A stretch of DNA of 64,000 nucleotides from Pseudomonas serboccidentalis (GCF_028830055.1 NZ_CP101655.1:620001-684000); one strand, 5' to 3'; counted from the stretch's first letter, positions 44,969-54,980 are shown. The notes: a model not told the origin generated them from the sequence alone. A program made the numbers and translations.

Positions 44969-47900
44969 TGGCCAGCCTCTTTAGGAGTTTCAGTCGTCTC
45001 GTCCTGGTCGGCGATTTTACGCTGGCCCATGGACGAAACCGTGACGAAGAACAGTGGGACCCAGAAGATCGCCAGGATCGTAGCCGTGAGCATACCGCCA
45101 ATTACGCCGGTACCGATCGCGTGCTGACTGCCTGAACCGGCGCCGGTGGAGATCGCCAACGGTACTACACCGAGGACGAACGCCAGCGAGGTCATGATGA
45201 TCGGTCGCAGACGCATGCGACACGCTTCGATCGCGGCATCGCGCAGACTGCGCCCTTGCTCGTGCAGCTCCTTGGCGAACTCGACGATCAGAATGGCGTT
45301 TTTAGCCGCAAGACCGATGGTCGTCAACAGACCTACCTGGAAGTACACGTCGTTGGACAGACCGCGCAGGCTGGTGGCCATCAATGCACCGATGATCCCC
45401 AGTGGCACCACGAGCATGACCGCGATCGGAATCGACCAGCTTTCATACAGCGCCGCCAGACACAGGAACACCATCAGCAGCGACAGGGCATACAGCGCCG
45501 GCGCTTGCGAGCCCGACAGACGTTCCTCGTAGGACAGACCGGTCCAGGAAATACCGACACCCGCCGGCAGCTTCTTGGCAATCGCTTCGACTTCGGCCAT
45601 CGCTTCACCGGTGGAGTAACCCGGCGCCGGAGCACCCAATACCTCGACCGCTTCCACACCGTTGTAGCGCGCCAGTTTCGGCGAGCCGTAAATCCACTCG
45701 CCCTTGGCGAATGCGGAGAACGGAACCATGGTGCCTTGGGCGTTACGCACGTACCACTTCTTCAGGTCTTCCGGGCTCATGCGCGAATCCGGCTGGCCTT
45801 GCACGTACACCTTCTTCACCCGACCACGGTCGATGAAGTCGTTGACGTAGCTACTGCCCAAGGCAATCGACAGGGTGTTGTTGATGTCGCTGATGGTAAT
45901 GCCCAGGGCACTGGCCTTCTCGTCATCGATTTCCAGCTGGAACTGTGGCTCATCGTTCAGCCCGTTGGGACGCACTTGCGTCAGGACTTTGCTCTGAGCG
46001 GCCATGCCGAGGAACTGGTTGCGAGCTTGCATCAGTTTTTCGTGGCCGATACCGGCACGGTCCTGCAGGAACACGTCGAAACCGGTGGCGTTACCCAGCT
46101 CCAGTACCGCTGGCGGGGCAAAGGCGAACACCATGGCATCACGGAAGCTGAAGAAGTGCTGCTGGGCACGGGCCGCCAGGTTGAACACGCTGTTGTCAGC
46201 GTTACGTTCGTCCCACGGCTTGAGCATGATGAACGCCATACCCGAACTCTGACCACGGCCGGCGAAGTTGAAGCCGGTGACGGTGAACACCGAGGCCACC
46301 GCATCCGCCTCACCGCCGTCCTTGTTCGGACGCAGCAGGTATTCACGCATTTCATCCACGACCACTTGAGTACGCTGGGCACTGGAGCCGGCCGGGGTCT
46401 GTACCTGAGCGAACAGTACGCCTTGGTCTTCTTCCGGCAGGAACGCGGTCGGAATGCGGGTGAACAGCCAGATCATGCCGACGACGATCAGCAGGTAGGC
46501 CAGCAGGTAGGGTGCTTTGCGCGACAGCATGTTGCCGACGCCGCGCTCATAACTCTGCACACCACGGTCGAAATTGCGGTTGAACCAGCCGAAGAAGCCT
46601 TTTTTCGGCGTGCCGTGCTCGCCTTTCGGAATCGGCTTGAGCATGGTGGCGCACAGCGCCGGGGTGAAGATCAAGGCGACCATTACCGACAAGGCCATGG
46701 CCGAGACGATGGTGATCGAGAACTGCTTGTAGATCACCCCGGTGGAGCCGCTGAAGAACGCCATCGGCAGCAATACCGCGGAGAGTACGAGGGCGATACC
46801 CACCAGCGCACCCTGGATCTGGCCCATGGACTTTTTGGTCGCCTCCTTCGGTGACAAGCCTTCTTCGCTCATCACCCGCTCGACGTTTTCTACCACGACG
46901 ATGGCGTCGTCCACCAGCAAGCCGATGGCCAGCACCATGCCGAACATGGTCAGCGTGTTAATGCTGAAACCGGCGGCGGCGAGGATGCCGAACGTACCCA
47001 GCAATACCACCGGTACGGTCATGGTGGTGATGACGGTGGCGCGGAAGTTTTGCAGGAACAGGAACATCACCAGGAACACCAGCGCGATCGCTTCGACCAG
47101 GGTGTGAACCACACCTTTGATCGACTCGGTCACCACCGGAGTGGTGTCGTACGGGAATACGACTTCCATGCCTTGCGGGAAGAACGGCTTGAGGTCATCA
47201 ATCGTCTTGCGCAGAGCCTTGGCGGTGTCGAGGGCGTTGGCACCGTTGGCCAGTTTCACTGCCAGACCGGAAGCCGGGCTGCCGTTGAACTGGGCGCTGA
47301 TGGCGTAGTTTTCGCCACCGAGGCCAACGTCGGCGACGTCTTTGAGGCGAACCTGCGAGCCGTCCTTGTTGACCTTGAGCAGGATTTCCTTGAACTGTTC
47401 GGCTGTCTGCAGACGGGTCTTGCCGATGATCGTGGCGTTCAGTTGCTGGCCCTGTACCGCAGGCAAACCACCGAGCTGACCGGACGAGACCTGGACGTTC
47501 TGCGCCGCAATGGCGGTTTTCACGTCGACCGGGGTCAGGTTGAAGTTGTTCAACTTGGCCGGGTCGAGCCAGATGCGCATCGCGTACTGGGCACCGAAGA
47601 CCTGGAAGTCACCGACACCGGCGGTCCGCGAGATCGGGTCCTGCATGTTCGACACGATGTAGTTGGACAAGTCGTCCTTGGACATGCTGCCGTCACGCGA
47701 CACCACGCCGATCACCAAGAGGAAGTTCTTCACTGCCTTGGTCACGCGGATACCCTGTTGCTGCACTTCCTGCGGCAACAGCGGGGTGGCCAGGTTCAGC
47801 TTGTTCTGAACCTGAACCTGCGCGGTGTCGGAGTTGGTGCCTTGCTCGAAGGTCGCGGTGATGGTCATGCTGCCGTCGGAGTTACTTTCCGACGATACAT

Positions 47901-48129
47901 AACGCAGGTTGTCGATACCGTTGAGCTGCTGCTCGATCACCTGGACCACGGTGTCCTGAACCGTTTGTGCCGAAGCACCCGGGTAGGTCACGGAGATCGC
48001 AATGGCCGGTGGCGCAATGCTCGGGTACTGGTTGATCGGCAATTTCAGGATCGATAGTGCCCCGACCAACATGATCACCAGGGCAATTACCCAGGCGAAA
48101 ATCGGACGGTCGATGAAGAATTTTGACAT
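44965..48129 (-). CDS. emhB: RND multidrug efflux permease EmhB/TtgB (MexB type)
   Basis: 1054 aa, as in Mex[21 protein letters not shown] start, the paired periplasmic porter loops, helix 4 with the proton-relay aspartates in [18 protein letters not shown], helix 6-7 linker [18 protein letters not shown], and [20 protein letters not shown] in the second half. It expels solvents, aromatic hydrocarbons and antibiotics using the proton gradient. Sits 3 bp downstream of emhA and overlaps emhC. Confidence 0.97.
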   Translation of the reverse strand: MSKFFIDRPIFAWVIALVIMLVGALSILKLPINQYPSIAPPAIAISVTYPGASAQTVQDTVVQVIEQQLNGIDNLRYVSSESNSDGSMTITATFEQGTNSDTAQVQVQNKLNLATPLLPQEVQQQGIRVTKAVKNFLLVIGVVSRDGSMSKDDLSNYIVSNMQDPISRTAGVGDFQVFGAQYAMRIWLDPAKLNNFNLTPVDVKTAIAAQNVQVSSGQLGGLPAVQGQQLNATIIGKTRLQTAEQFKEILLKVNKDGSQVRLKDVADVGLGGENYAISAQFNGSPASGLAVKLANGANALDTAKALRKTIDDLKPFFPQGMEVVFPYDTTPVVTESIKGVVHTLVEAIALVFLVMFLFLQNFRATVITTMTVPVVLLGTFGILAAAGFSINTLTMFGMVLAIGLLVDDAIVVVENVERVMSEEGLSPKEATKKSMGQIQGALVGIALVLSAVLLPMAFFSGSTGVIYKQFSITIVSAMALSVMVALIFTPALCATMLKPIPKGEHGTPKKGFFGWFNRNFDRGVQSYERGVGNMLSRKAPYLLAYLLIVVGMIWLFTRIPTAFLPEEDQGVLFAQVQTPAGSSAQRTQVVVDEMREYLLRPNKDGGEADAVASVFTVTGFNFAGRGQSSGMAFIMLKPWDERNADNSVFNLAARAQQHFFSFRDAMVFAFAPPAVLELGNATGFDVFLQDRAGIGHEKLMQARNQFLGMAAQSKVLTQVRPNGLNDEPQFQLEIDDEKASALGITISDINNTLSIALGSSYVNDFIDRGRVKKVYVQGQPDSRMSPEDLKKWYVRNAQGTMVPFSAFAKGEWIYGSPKLARYNGVEAVEVLGAPAPGYSTGEAMAEVEAIAKKLPAGVGISWTGLSYEERLSGSQAPALYALSLLMVFLCLAALYESWSIPIAVMLVVPLGIIGALMATSLRGLSNDVYFQVGLLTTIGLAAKNAILIVEFAKELHEQGRSLRDAAIEACRMRLRPIIMTSLAFVLGVVPLAISTGAGSGSQHAIGTGVIGGMLTATILAIFWVPLFFVTVSSMGQRKIADQDETTETPKEAGQ

Positions 48130-48132
48130 GGG

Positions 48133-49290
48133 TTACTCCCCTTTGCCGCCGGCGGCTTTGTCAGCTGCCTGTGCGGGGGCCGGGTTCTTTGCGCCGACGT
48201 TGGTCGCCTCGCTTGGCTTGACTTCGATGCCCGGTTTGACGAATTGCAGACCTTCGGTGATCAGTCGGTCGCCGGCCTTCAGGCCGTCTTCGATCAGCCA
48301 CTGGCTGCCGACGGTGCGGCTGGCCTTGAGCTGACGCAACTCGACCTTGTTGTCCGGGCCAACGACCAGCGCGGTCGGCGTGCCTTTGAGGTCACGGGTC
48401 ACGCCTTGTTGCGGGGCGAGGATCGCCGCGCTGTTCACACCCGCCTGCAACTGGGCGTGGACGAACATACCTGGCAGCAGCGTGTGATCGGGGTTCGGGA
48501 ATACCGCGCGCAGGGTCACGGAGCCGGTGGTCTGATCAACCGACACTTCGGAGAATTCCAGCTTGCCGTCAAGCTTGTACTGGCTGCCGTCTTCAAGGGT
48601 CAGCTTGACCGCTGCCGCATTGTCGCCGGCCTTTTGCAGACGACCGCTTTCCAGTTCGCGACGCAGTTCCAGCAATTCGACCGAAGACTGGGTCACGTCG
48701 ACATAGATCGGGTCCAGTTGCTGGATCACCGCCATGGCGTCGGCCTGGCCATTGCTGACCAGTGCGCCTTCGGTCACCGAAGAGCGGCCGATACGGCCGG
48801 AGATCGGCGCGTAGACCTTGGTGTAACGCACGTTGATCTGCGCGCTCTGCAGCGATGCTTCCGATTGCAGGCGGTTGGAGACAGCGGTGTCGTATTCCTG
48901 ACGGCTCACGGCCTGCTCATCGACCAGTTGCTTGTAGCGGTCGGAGATCGACTTGGTCGAACGCAGGCTGGCTTCGGCGCTTTTCAGGGTCGCTTCATAG
49001 ACCGCCGGATCGATCTGATACAGCTGCTGGCCGGCTTTGACATCGCCGCCTTCCTTGAACAGACGCTTGAGAATGATGCCGTTGACCTGTGGTCGAACTT
49101 CAGCGATGCGGTACGCACTGGTGCGGCCCGGCAGTTCGGACGTGAGGGTGAACGCTTGTGGTTGCAGGGTGACGACGCCGACCTGAGGAGGCGGAGCGGC
49201 CGGGGCCGCTTCTTCCTTTTTACATCCGCTGAGCAGCGATGCCAGGGCGACGGCAGTGACCAGAGCGGTAACAGCTGGCTTGAATTGCAT
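48133..49290 (-). CDS. emhA: RND efflux periplasmic adaptor EmhA/TtgA (MexA type)
   Basis: 385 aa from the ATG at 49290 with GAGGATC upstream; the 12-codon extension to 49326 would spoil the lipoprotein signal. Lipobox LSGC (Cys23). MFP family: VGVVTLQPQAFTLTSELPGRT, barrel-sandwich LYQIDPAVYEA, hairpin region and VYAPISGRIGRSSVTEGALV. It links EmhB to EmhC. First gene of the operon, 268 bp from the divergent repressor gene. Confidence 0.95.
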   Translation of the reverse strand: MQFKPAVTALVTAVALASLLSGCKKEEAAPAAPPPQVGVVTLQPQAFTLTSELPGRTSAYRIAEVRPQVNGIILKRLFKEGGDVKAGQQLYQIDPAVYEATLKSAEASLRSTKSISDRYKQLVDEQAVSRQEYDTAVSNRLQSEASLQSAQINVRYTKVYAPISGRIGRSSVTEGALVSNGQADAMAVIQQLDPIYVDVTQSSVELLELRRELESGRLQKAGDNAAAVKLTLEDGSQYKLDGKLEFSEVSVDQTTGSVTLRAVFPNPDHTLLPGMFVHAQLQAGVNSAAILAPQQGVTRDLKGTPTALVVGPDNKVELRQLKASRTVGSQWLIEDGLKAGDRLITEGLQFVKPGIEVKPSEATNVGAKNPAPAQAADKAAGGKGE

Positions 49291-49383
49291 GAAGATCCTC
49301 GGGTCAGGCGCGCAAAATGCGCACAAGAAGTGTGGAAGGGTAAAAAAATCGGGTCGAGTGGATAAGTAGCTTGCTAAGTAATA

Positions 49384-49413
49384 TACTTACGTTCATGGTT
49401 GTTTGTAAATACC
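49384..49413. promoter_or_regulatory. TtgR/EmhR-type operator between emhA and emhR
   Basis: On the minus strand the sequence GTATTTACAAACAACCATGA is followed by ACGTAAGTATAT. This nearly equals the remembered TtgR operator of P. putida (TTACAAACAACCATGAATGTAA), with one or two changes. It lies between the two starts, so one repressor dimer pair can shut both the pump operon and its own gene. Confidence 0.85.
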
Positions 49414-49557
49414 TTGGCTTCGTACCTACCCTGTTACAAAATGCGTCGCAAGGTTTGAAATTGTAGGCCTGGGAGCCGATTCGTGAGAGATCGGCCCCTT
49501 CTTTATTCAGTGGATATTCAGCCATCCCTGAAACATCCTGTTTGAGGTTTTACTGCC

Positions 49558-50190
49558 ATGGTCCGTCGTACCAAAGAGGAAGCTCAGGAAACGCGAAGCC
49601 AGATTCTCGAAGCGGCCGAGAAAGCGTTTTATGAAAGGGGCGTGGCCCGCACGACCCTGGCGGATATCGCGACGATGGCCGGCGTCACGCGCGGTGCCAT
49701 CTATTGGCATTTCAGCAACAAGGCCGATCTGGTACAGGCCATGCTCGACTCTTTGCGTGAGCCACTGGATGAGCTGGCCCGGGCCAGTGAAAGTGAGGAT
49801 GAGCTGGATCCGCTGGGCTGCATGCGCGAATTGCTGATTCATTTGTTTCATCAAGTTGCGCTGGACCCGAAGACCCGGCGTATCAACGAAATTCTGTTTC
49901 ATAAGTGCGAGTTCACCGATGAAATGTGCGATCTGCGTCAGCAGCGCCGGGAAGTCAGTCTCGATTGCAACACGCGCATCGCTCTGACCCTGCGTAATGC
50001 GGTAAATCGCGGCCAGTTGCCGGAAGATCTCGACACTGCCCGGGCGGCCATCAGCATTCATGCTTATATCGATGGCCTCCTGTATGGATGGCTATTGGCG
50101 CCCGACAGCTTCCAACTGCATGCTGAAGCCGAGCGCTGGGTCGATACAGGACTGGATATGCTGCGCCTGAGCCCCAGCCTGCGCAAATGA
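49558..50190 (+). CDS. emhR: TetR-family repressor EmhR/TtgR of the efflux operon
   Basis: 210 aa. HTH at residues about 25-60: [24 protein letters not shown], the exact style of TtgR/AcrR. The start [20 protein letters not shown] matches TtgR. The C-terminal ligand domain includes [15 protein letters not shown]. It represses emhABC and is released by antibiotics or plant phenolics such as phloretin in the TtgR case. Divergent from emhA across the operator at 49384-49413. Confidence 0.94.
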   Translation: MVRRTKEEAQETRSQILEAAEKAFYERGVARTTLADIATMAGVTRGAIYWHFSNKADLVQAMLDSLREPLDELARASESEDELDPLGCMRELLIHLFHQVALDPKTRRINEILFHKCEFTDEMCDLRQQRREVSLDCNTRIALTLRNAVNRGQLPEDLDTARAAISIHAYIDGLLYGWLLAPDSFQLHAEAERWVDTGLDMLRLSPSLRK

Positions 50191-50398
50191 AACAAAATGC
50201 GTAATTGGATCCGCTCGTGTCAAGGCTTGAAGCGAGGGAAATGTCCCTGCGTCGTTCGCCTTTCTGTAATGGGGTGCTTTTATATACGTACGTTTGCCAG
50301 GTTGATAGGTAGCGAGCTACGTATTTTGTAGGGGTTTTGTGTCGAGTGTGTGAATGAATGTTAACAACCCGGGCTACGAGGGCGCGAGCAGGCGATAA

Positions 50399-50970
50399 GT
50401 GTGTCGCGCTGATCTTCCTGGTGATTTTCGTGCCGCGCACTGGTTTTTAAGCGGTGGAACGCACCAACCGGCCCGGTTTGCAATTTCTGCGTGCCCTGTG
50501 CGGCCCGGCGGTGCGCTGTTCACCTCGGCGATCTTGTTGCCATTGTGCTCGGCATTATGGTTTGGCTTCTATCAATTGCTCTCCCGCCTGCTCAGCGGGA
50601 TCGACAGCCCGACCACCAGCAACTTTCTCACCGGCATTCTCAACAGCCTGATCATGACTGCACGGGTGCCGTTCTTCTGGAGCACGCCGACGCTGTTGCA
50701 TGGCCTGTTCATGATTGGCCTGGGCACTGCGACCTGCTCGGTCACCTGTCGCTGACCCAGGCTTTCCGCCATGCGGCACTGGCAATGCTGGCACCCTTCC
50801 GTTACGGGCAGATTCTGTTTGCCGGGATATACGGGTATTTGATTTTCGACCATACCCCGGACAGCTTTGGCGTGATCGGTGTCGCGGTGATTGGCCTCAG
50901 CGGTCTTACGGTCGCTTGGGATCAAGCAAGCGTCGTGGTTGATCCGACTGACTTCAGAACCTGCGGATAA
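50399..50970 (+). pseudogene. Broken EamA/DMT transporter fragment
   Basis: Transporter-like sequence appears in two frames: from about 50540 ALWFGFYQLLSRLLSG, DSPTTSNFLTGILNSL and TPTLLHGLFMIGLGT, then after a frameshift near 50740 DLLGHLSLTQAFRHAALAML, APFRYGQILFAGIYGYLIF and GVIGVAVIGLSGL, ending at a TAA at 50970. An earlier frame change near 50510 also seems likely, where GLQFLRALCGPAV occurs in a third frame. The N-terminal half (five helices) is absent. Together this is the C-terminal EamA half of a drug/metabolite transporter, degraded. Confidence 0.7.
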
Positions 50971-50977
50971 CCCTTCA

Positions 50978-51427
50978 TCAGGCCGACGGCGTCATAAAAG
51001 CGATCATCTTATAGCTGTAAGGGTAAACCGGGTTTTCATTTTCCAGGGCCGCGCCGCAGGTGACGGGTTCGGCGCCAATAGAGAAAGCATTGGTTTCCCA
51101 GAAGAGTTCGACTGTTGGAATTCGGTGTCCCGCGATTTGTCTGTGACAATAACTGAGCGTGGTGTCGAACTGTACTTTTTGTTTGTAGTTGGTGTAGCAG
51201 ATGTAAGTGGTGAATACCTCTTTTTTGATATCGTAATCAATATCGATGTCCTGCTTCAGATGAGGATCTCCTTCAAACACCATAAAGACGGTCTGGTAAG
51301 GGAGGATCTTGTCGATACGAGTCACGGGTGGGTGCGTTGGAGACGAATCGTCAAGCCAGAAAGTAGAATCCGTGGCATTGGTGATTTGCAGGATAAATGT
51401 AAGTTTGTTTGGGTCTATATCATTCAT
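50978..51427 (-). CDS. Orphan AT-rich gene of unknown function
   Basis: 149 aa, with lower GC and codon use unlike its neighbours (many Ile, Asn, Tyr, and TAT/AAT-type codons). The protein is predicted to be mainly beta: LTFILQITNATDSTFWLDD, LPYQTVFMVFEGDP, TTYICYTNYKQKVQFDTTLS, VELFWETNAFSIGAEPVTC. No signal peptide, no membrane helix, three cysteines. Repeated Asp and Thr-rich strands suggest a small beta-sandwich such as a lectin or pore-forming toxin fold, which is a guess. It abuts the transporter remnant, which supports acquisition by transfer. Not recognised. Confidence 0.6.
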   Translation of the reverse strand: MNDIDPNKLTFILQITNATDSTFWLDDSSPTHPPVTRIDKILPYQTVFMVFEGDPHLKQDIDIDYDIKKEVFTTYICYTNYKQKVQFDTTLSYCHRQIAGHRIPTVELFWETNAFSIGAEPVTCGAALENENPVYPYSYKMIAFMTPSA

Positions 51428-51533
51428 GTTTATATGTCGTTATTTAATTAAGTTGGTTGATTGGCAACTAATTGGTTGCTGAATCAAGCTTAGGTTTATA
51501 TTGTTTGTGTGGCGACTTTTTAAATGTATGAAA

Positions 51534-51572
51534 ATAAAAAAGCCCTGGCTCTTTCGAGGCAGGGCTTCTTGT
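51534..51572. terminator. Bidirectional terminator next to xenB
   Basis: Stem AGCCCTG / CAGGGCT (51541-51547 and 51560-51566) with A-rich left and T-rich right flanks. It ends the minus-strand xenB operon. Confidence 0.85.
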
Positions 51573-51585
51573 TTGTTGATGTTGT

Positions 51586-52635
51586 TTACAGCGCTGGATA
51601 ATCGATATAGCCGATCGGGCCTTTGCCGTAGAACAGCTCAGGGCGCGGATCGTTCAGCGGGGCATCGGCTTTCAGGCGTGCAGGCAGGTCCGGGTTGGCA
51701 ATGAACGGTACGCCGAACGCTACAGCGTCAGCCTTGCCTTCAGCCAGCCACGTATTGGCGCTGTCCTTGGTGAAGCGTTCGTTGGCGATGTACGCGCCGC
51801 CGAAGGCTTCTTTGAGTTGTGGGCCGAGGCTGTCGGCGCCTTCTTTCTCGCGGGAGCAGATGAAGGCGATGCCACGCTTGCCCAGTTCGCGAGCGACATA
51901 GGTGAAGGTCTCGGCGAGGTTGTCGTCGCCCATGTCGTGGGAGTCGGCGCGGGGGGCCAGGTGCACGCCGACACGGCCGGCGCCCCAGACGTCGATCGCG
52001 GCGTCAGTCACTTCCAGCAGCAGACGCGCGCGGTTTTCCAGAGAGCCACCGTAGTTGTCGGTGCGCTGGTTGGTGCTGCTTTGCAGGAACTGGTCGAGCA
52101 GGTAGCCGTTGGCGCCGTGGATTTCCACGCCGTCGAAACCGGCGGCCTTGGCGTTCTCGGCGCCGGTGCGGTAGGCGTCGACGATTTCGGCGATTTCAGC
52201 GGTTTCCAGAGCGCGCGGGGTCGGGTAGTCGGCCAGTGGGCGAACCAGGCTGACGTGACCTTTAGGCTGGATCGCGCTCGGGGCGACCGGTGTTTCACCG
52301 TTGAGGTACGAGGGGTGCGAGATCCGGCCGACGTGCCACAGTTGCAGGACGATCTTGCCGCCGGCAGCGTGTACGGCCTTGGTCACGTTGGTCCAGCCGC
52401 GGACCTGGTCGTTGGACCAGATGCCCGGGGTGTCAGGGTAACCGACGCCCAGCGGGGTCACCGACGTGGCTTCGCTGAGAATCAGGCCGGCGGAGGCACG
52501 TTGCACGTAGTACTCGGCCATCAGCGCGTTCGGCACGCGGCCTTCGTCGGCGCGGCAGCGGGTCAGCGGGGCCATGATGATGCGGTTGGACAGCTCGAGG
52601 TCGCCCAGTTTGATCGGATCGAAAATAGTTGCCAT
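51586..52635 (-). CDS. xenB: Xenobiotic reductase B-type Old Yellow Enzyme XenB
   Basis: 349 aa. From memory it is almost identical to P. fluorescens XenB. FMN barrel landmarks: IIMAPLTRCRADEGRVPNAL, LQLWHVGRISHP, DGVEIHGANGYLLDQFL with catalytic-site His/Asn, TDNYGGSLENRARLLLEV, and DAVAFGVPFIANPDLPARL. It reduces activated alkenes, nitroglycerin and nitroaromatics with NADPH. An MFS gene lies 28 bp upstream, so the two and the ArsR gene probably form one operon responsive to electrophiles. Confidence 0.96.
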   Translation of the reverse strand: MATIFDPIKLGDLELSNRIIMAPLTRCRADEGRVPNALMAEYYVQRASAGLILSEATSVTPLGVGYPDTPGIWSNDQVRGWTNVTKAVHAAGGKIVLQLWHVGRISHPSYLNGETPVAPSAIQPKGHVSLVRPLADYPTPRALETAEIAEIVDAYRTGAENAKAAGFDGVEIHGANGYLLDQFLQSSTNQRTDNYGGSLENRARLLLEVTDAAIDVWGAGRVGVHLAPRADSHDMGDDNLAETFTYVARELGKRGIAFICSREKEGADSLGPQLKEAFGGAYIANERFTKDSANTWLAEGKADAVAFGVPFIANPDLPARLKADAPLNDPRPELFYGKGPIGYIDYPAL

Positions 52636-52663
52636 GTGTACAACCCTCGTCAGTGAAAGTTAA

Positions 52664-53830
52664 TCAGTTAGTTGCCGGGGCCAGATCGGCATTGCCGTTC
52701 TGACGGAAAGTGATCAGGGTCACCAGCAGGGCGAGCACCGCCAGAGCGGCGGCGGCCAGCGGCACGCGGGTCAGACCGTATCCGTGGGCGATGACGCTGC
52801 CGCCGACCCAGGCGCCGAGGGCGTTACCGACGTTGAACGCGCCGATGTTCAGGGTCGAAACCAGGTTCGGTGCCGCTTTGCCGAAGGTCACCACATTGAC
52901 TTGCAGCGCCGGTACGGCGGCGAAACACGCAGTGGCCCAGAGGAACAGGGTGATTTCAGTCGGGATCAGCGCAACGCTGGTCCAGGTCAACACGGTGGAG
53001 ACCACGGCCATGGCGATGAATACGCCGATCAGCGTGGCGGCCATGCCTTTGTCGGCGAGTTTGCCGCCGATGATGTTGCCGACGGTCAGGCCCAGGCCGA
53101 TCAGCATCAGCGTCCAGGTCACACCACGCGGCGACACACCGGTGACTTCGCCGAGCAGGGGGGCGACGTAGGTGAACAGGGTGAATACGGAAGCGGCGAA
53201 CAGCGCGGTCATGCTCAGCGACAGCCAGATACCGGCGCCTTTGAGGGCCGCGAGTTCGGCGCGCATGTCGAGTTTTTCCTCGTCACGCTTGGCCGGAAGA
53301 AAGCGGATCAGGCCAATCAGCGCGATCACACCGATCACGGTCACGGCCCAGAAGGTCGAACGCCAGCCAGCTTCCTGACCCAGCGCCGTACCCAGTGGCA
53401 CGCCGAGCACGTTGGCCAGGGTCAGGCCGGTGAACATCAGCGCCACGGCCGAGGCCCGTTTGTTCGGCGCTACCAGCCCGGCGGCTACGACAGAACCGAT
53501 ACCGAAGAACGCACCGTGGCACAGCGCGGTGACGACACGGGCAAACATCAGCACGTTGTAGTCACTGGCGATGGCGCACAGCAGGTTACCGACGATGAAA
53601 ATTCCCATCAGCGCTACCAGTGCCGCCTTGCGTGGCAGTCTGGCGGTGGCCAGTGCCATGAACGGTGCACCGATGGCCACGCCCAGGGCGTAACCGGTCA
53701 CCAGCCAGCCGGCGCCCGGGATCGACACACCGAGGTCGGCCGCCACATCGGGCAGCAGGCCCATGATGACGAACTCGGTGGTGCCGATGGCGAAGGCGCT
53801 CAAGGCCAGGATGAGTAGCGAGAGGGGCAT
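52664..53830 (-). CDS. MFS efflux transporter (DHA1, AraJ/YdhP-like)
   Basis: 388 aa from the ATG at 53830, preceded by AAGGA; the longer frame to 53923 overlaps the ArsR gene. 12 helices; ALSAFAIGTTEFVIMGLLPDVA is the typical first helix of AraJ-like exporters, with TARLPRKAALVALM and LGVPLGTALGQ. It likely exports a small compound related to XenB substrates. Six bp separate it from the ArsR regulator gene upstream. Confidence 0.9.
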   Translation of the reverse strand: MPLSLLILALSAFAIGTTEFVIMGLLPDVAADLGVSIPGAGWLVTGYALGVAIGAPFMALATARLPRKAALVALMGIFIVGNLLCAIASDYNVLMFARVVTALCHGAFFGIGSVVAAGLVAPNKRASAVALMFTGLTLANVLGVPLGTALGQEAGWRSTFWAVTVIGVIALIGLIRFLPAKRDEEKLDMRAELAALKGAGIWLSLSMTALFAASVFTLFTYVAPLLGEVTGVSPRGVTWTLMLIGLGLTVGNIIGGKLADKGMAATLIGVFIAMAVVSTVLTWTSVALIPTEITLFLWATACFAAVPALQVNVVTFGKAAPNLVSTLNIGAFNVGNALGAWVGGSVIAHGYGLTRVPLAAAALAVLALLVTLITFRQNGNADLAPATN

Positions 53831-53835
53831 TTGAA

Positions 53836-54156
53836 TCAATTCCTTGTGGGAGCGCTGAGCTCTTTGACGATGGCGTCGAGGAACGCCTGGATCACGTCCT
53901 CGTTGCGTTTGAAGAAGTGCCACTGGCCGGCTTTCTGGCTGCTGATCAGGCCTGCGCGTTGCAGGGTCGCCAGGTGGGCGGAGACGGTCGACTGCGACAG
54001 GCCGCAGCGTTGATCGATCTGCCCGGCGCAGATGCCGTACTCGTGGTTGTGCAACTGTTCCGGAAACTCGGCTTTGGGGTCTTTCAGCCAGATGAGGATG
54101 TCTCGCCGTACTGGGTGTGCCAGGGCTTTTATTATTTCGTCGAGGTCGAGGTTCAT
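53836..54156 (-). CDS. ArsR-family winged-helix regulator
   Basis: 106 aa. ArsR fold: IIKALAHPVRRDILIWLKDP, ICAGQIDQRCGLSQSTVSAH (recognition helix), LISSQKAGQWHFFKRNE. The classic ELCV metal site is replaced by GICAGQID, leaving one Cys, so thiol/electrophile sensing rather than arsenic sensing is likely. It is the first gene of the ArsR-MFS-xenB unit, and the dyads just upstream (54181-54279) are its probable operators. Confidence 0.9.
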   Translation of the reverse strand: MNLDLDEIIKALAHPVRRDILIWLKDPKAEFPEQLHNHEYGICAGQIDQRCGLSQSTVSAHLATLQRAGLISSQKAGQWHFFKRNEDVIQAFLDAIVKELSAPTRN

Positions 54157-54180
54157 GGCTTTGTGCTCGTGATGTGTAGC

Positions 54181-54279
54181 GCTATATCGCGATGAAGCGA
54201 ACTTTAAATCGGTATTTCGCGATATACCAATATGAATTTGATCTGACGACCGCATAAATCGGTATATCGGGTTATAACG
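54181..54279. promoter_or_regulatory. Cluster of ATATCGCGATAT-like dyads upstream of the ArsR gene
   Basis: Three related elements: CTATATCGCGATG at 54182, GGTATTTCGCGATATACC (54211-54228, near-perfect dyad) and GGTATATCGGGTTATAAC (54261-54278). The shared core is GGTATATCGCGATATACC. Placement between the divergent ArsR and acpH genes fits autoregulation by the ArsR protein, with possible effect on acpH. Confidence 0.75.
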
Positions 54280-54325
54280 ATACGTGTGGTGTAACGATGA
54301 AAGCGCGCAGTGCTAAGCTGCGCCC

Positions 54326-54898
54326 ATGAACTATCTCGCACATTTACACCTCGGAGGCCAGCGCCCCGAGCAATTACTCGGCAGTCTGTATGGCGATTTC
54401 GTCAAAGGACGGCTGCAGGGGCAGTTTGCTCCGCAGATTGAAGCGGCGATTCACTTGCACCGCCGAATTGATGTGTTCACCGATCGCCATCCTTTGGTGG
54501 ACACGGCGCTCGGGCGCTTTTCGCAGACGCGTCGGCGCTACGCCGGGATCGTCCTCGATGTGTTTTTCGACCATTGCCTGGCGCGCGACTGGACGCTGTA
54601 CGCCGATCAGCCGCTGGAGCAGTTCACCACCGACGTTTACCGCGTGCTGTCGAGTGAAAGGCAACTGCCCGAACGCCTGGCGATGATCGCGCCGCACATG
54701 GTCGCCAATGACTGGCTGGGTTCATATCAGGAGTTCGAAGTGCTGGAGCAGGTGTTGCGCGGGATCTCCCGGCGCCTGACCCGGCCTGAGGAACTGGCGG
54801 GGGCGATGCAGGAGTTGCGGCGCTTGTATGAGCCGCTGAGTGAGGATTTCCGCTTGTTCTACCCGCAACTGCAGGACTTTGCGGCTTCACAGGGATAG
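54326..54898 (+). CDS. acpH: Acyl carrier protein phosphodiesterase AcpH
   Basis: 190 aa, as usual for the family (DUF479). MNYLAHLHLGG start, GSLYGDFVKGRL, HLHRRIDVFTDRHP and GIVLDVFFDHCLARDW carry the His/Asp metal ligands of an HD-like fold. It removes the 4'-phosphopantetheine arm from ACP. Divergent from the ArsR gene and ending at a class B REP pair. Confidence 0.93.
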   Translation: MNYLAHLHLGGQRPEQLLGSLYGDFVKGRLQGQFAPQIEAAIHLHRRIDVFTDRHPLVDTALGRFSQTRRRYAGIVLDVFFDHCLARDWTLYADQPLEQFTTDVYRVLSSERQLPERLAMIAPHMVANDWLGSYQEFEVLEQVLRGISRRLTRPEELAGAMQELRRLYEPLSEDFRLFYPQLQDFAASQG

Positions 54899-54905
54899 GC
54901 AAGAT

Positions 54906-54975
54906 CAAAAGATCGCAGCCTTCGGCAGCTCCTACAGGGGATCAGTGTAGGAGCTGCCGAAGGCTGCGATCTTTT
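54906..54975. repeat. Paired REP-like palindrome (class B)
   Basis: Arms AAAAGATCGCAGCCTTCGGC and complement, CCTTCGG variant, with a short centre. It separates convergent acpH and olsA. Confidence 0.85.
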
Positions 54976-54980
54976 GCTTT

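Noticed and set aside
45256..46854. 532-aa plus-strand frame inside emhB
   Set aside because: Antisense shadow of the RND permease, with shadow-like composition and no ribosome site.
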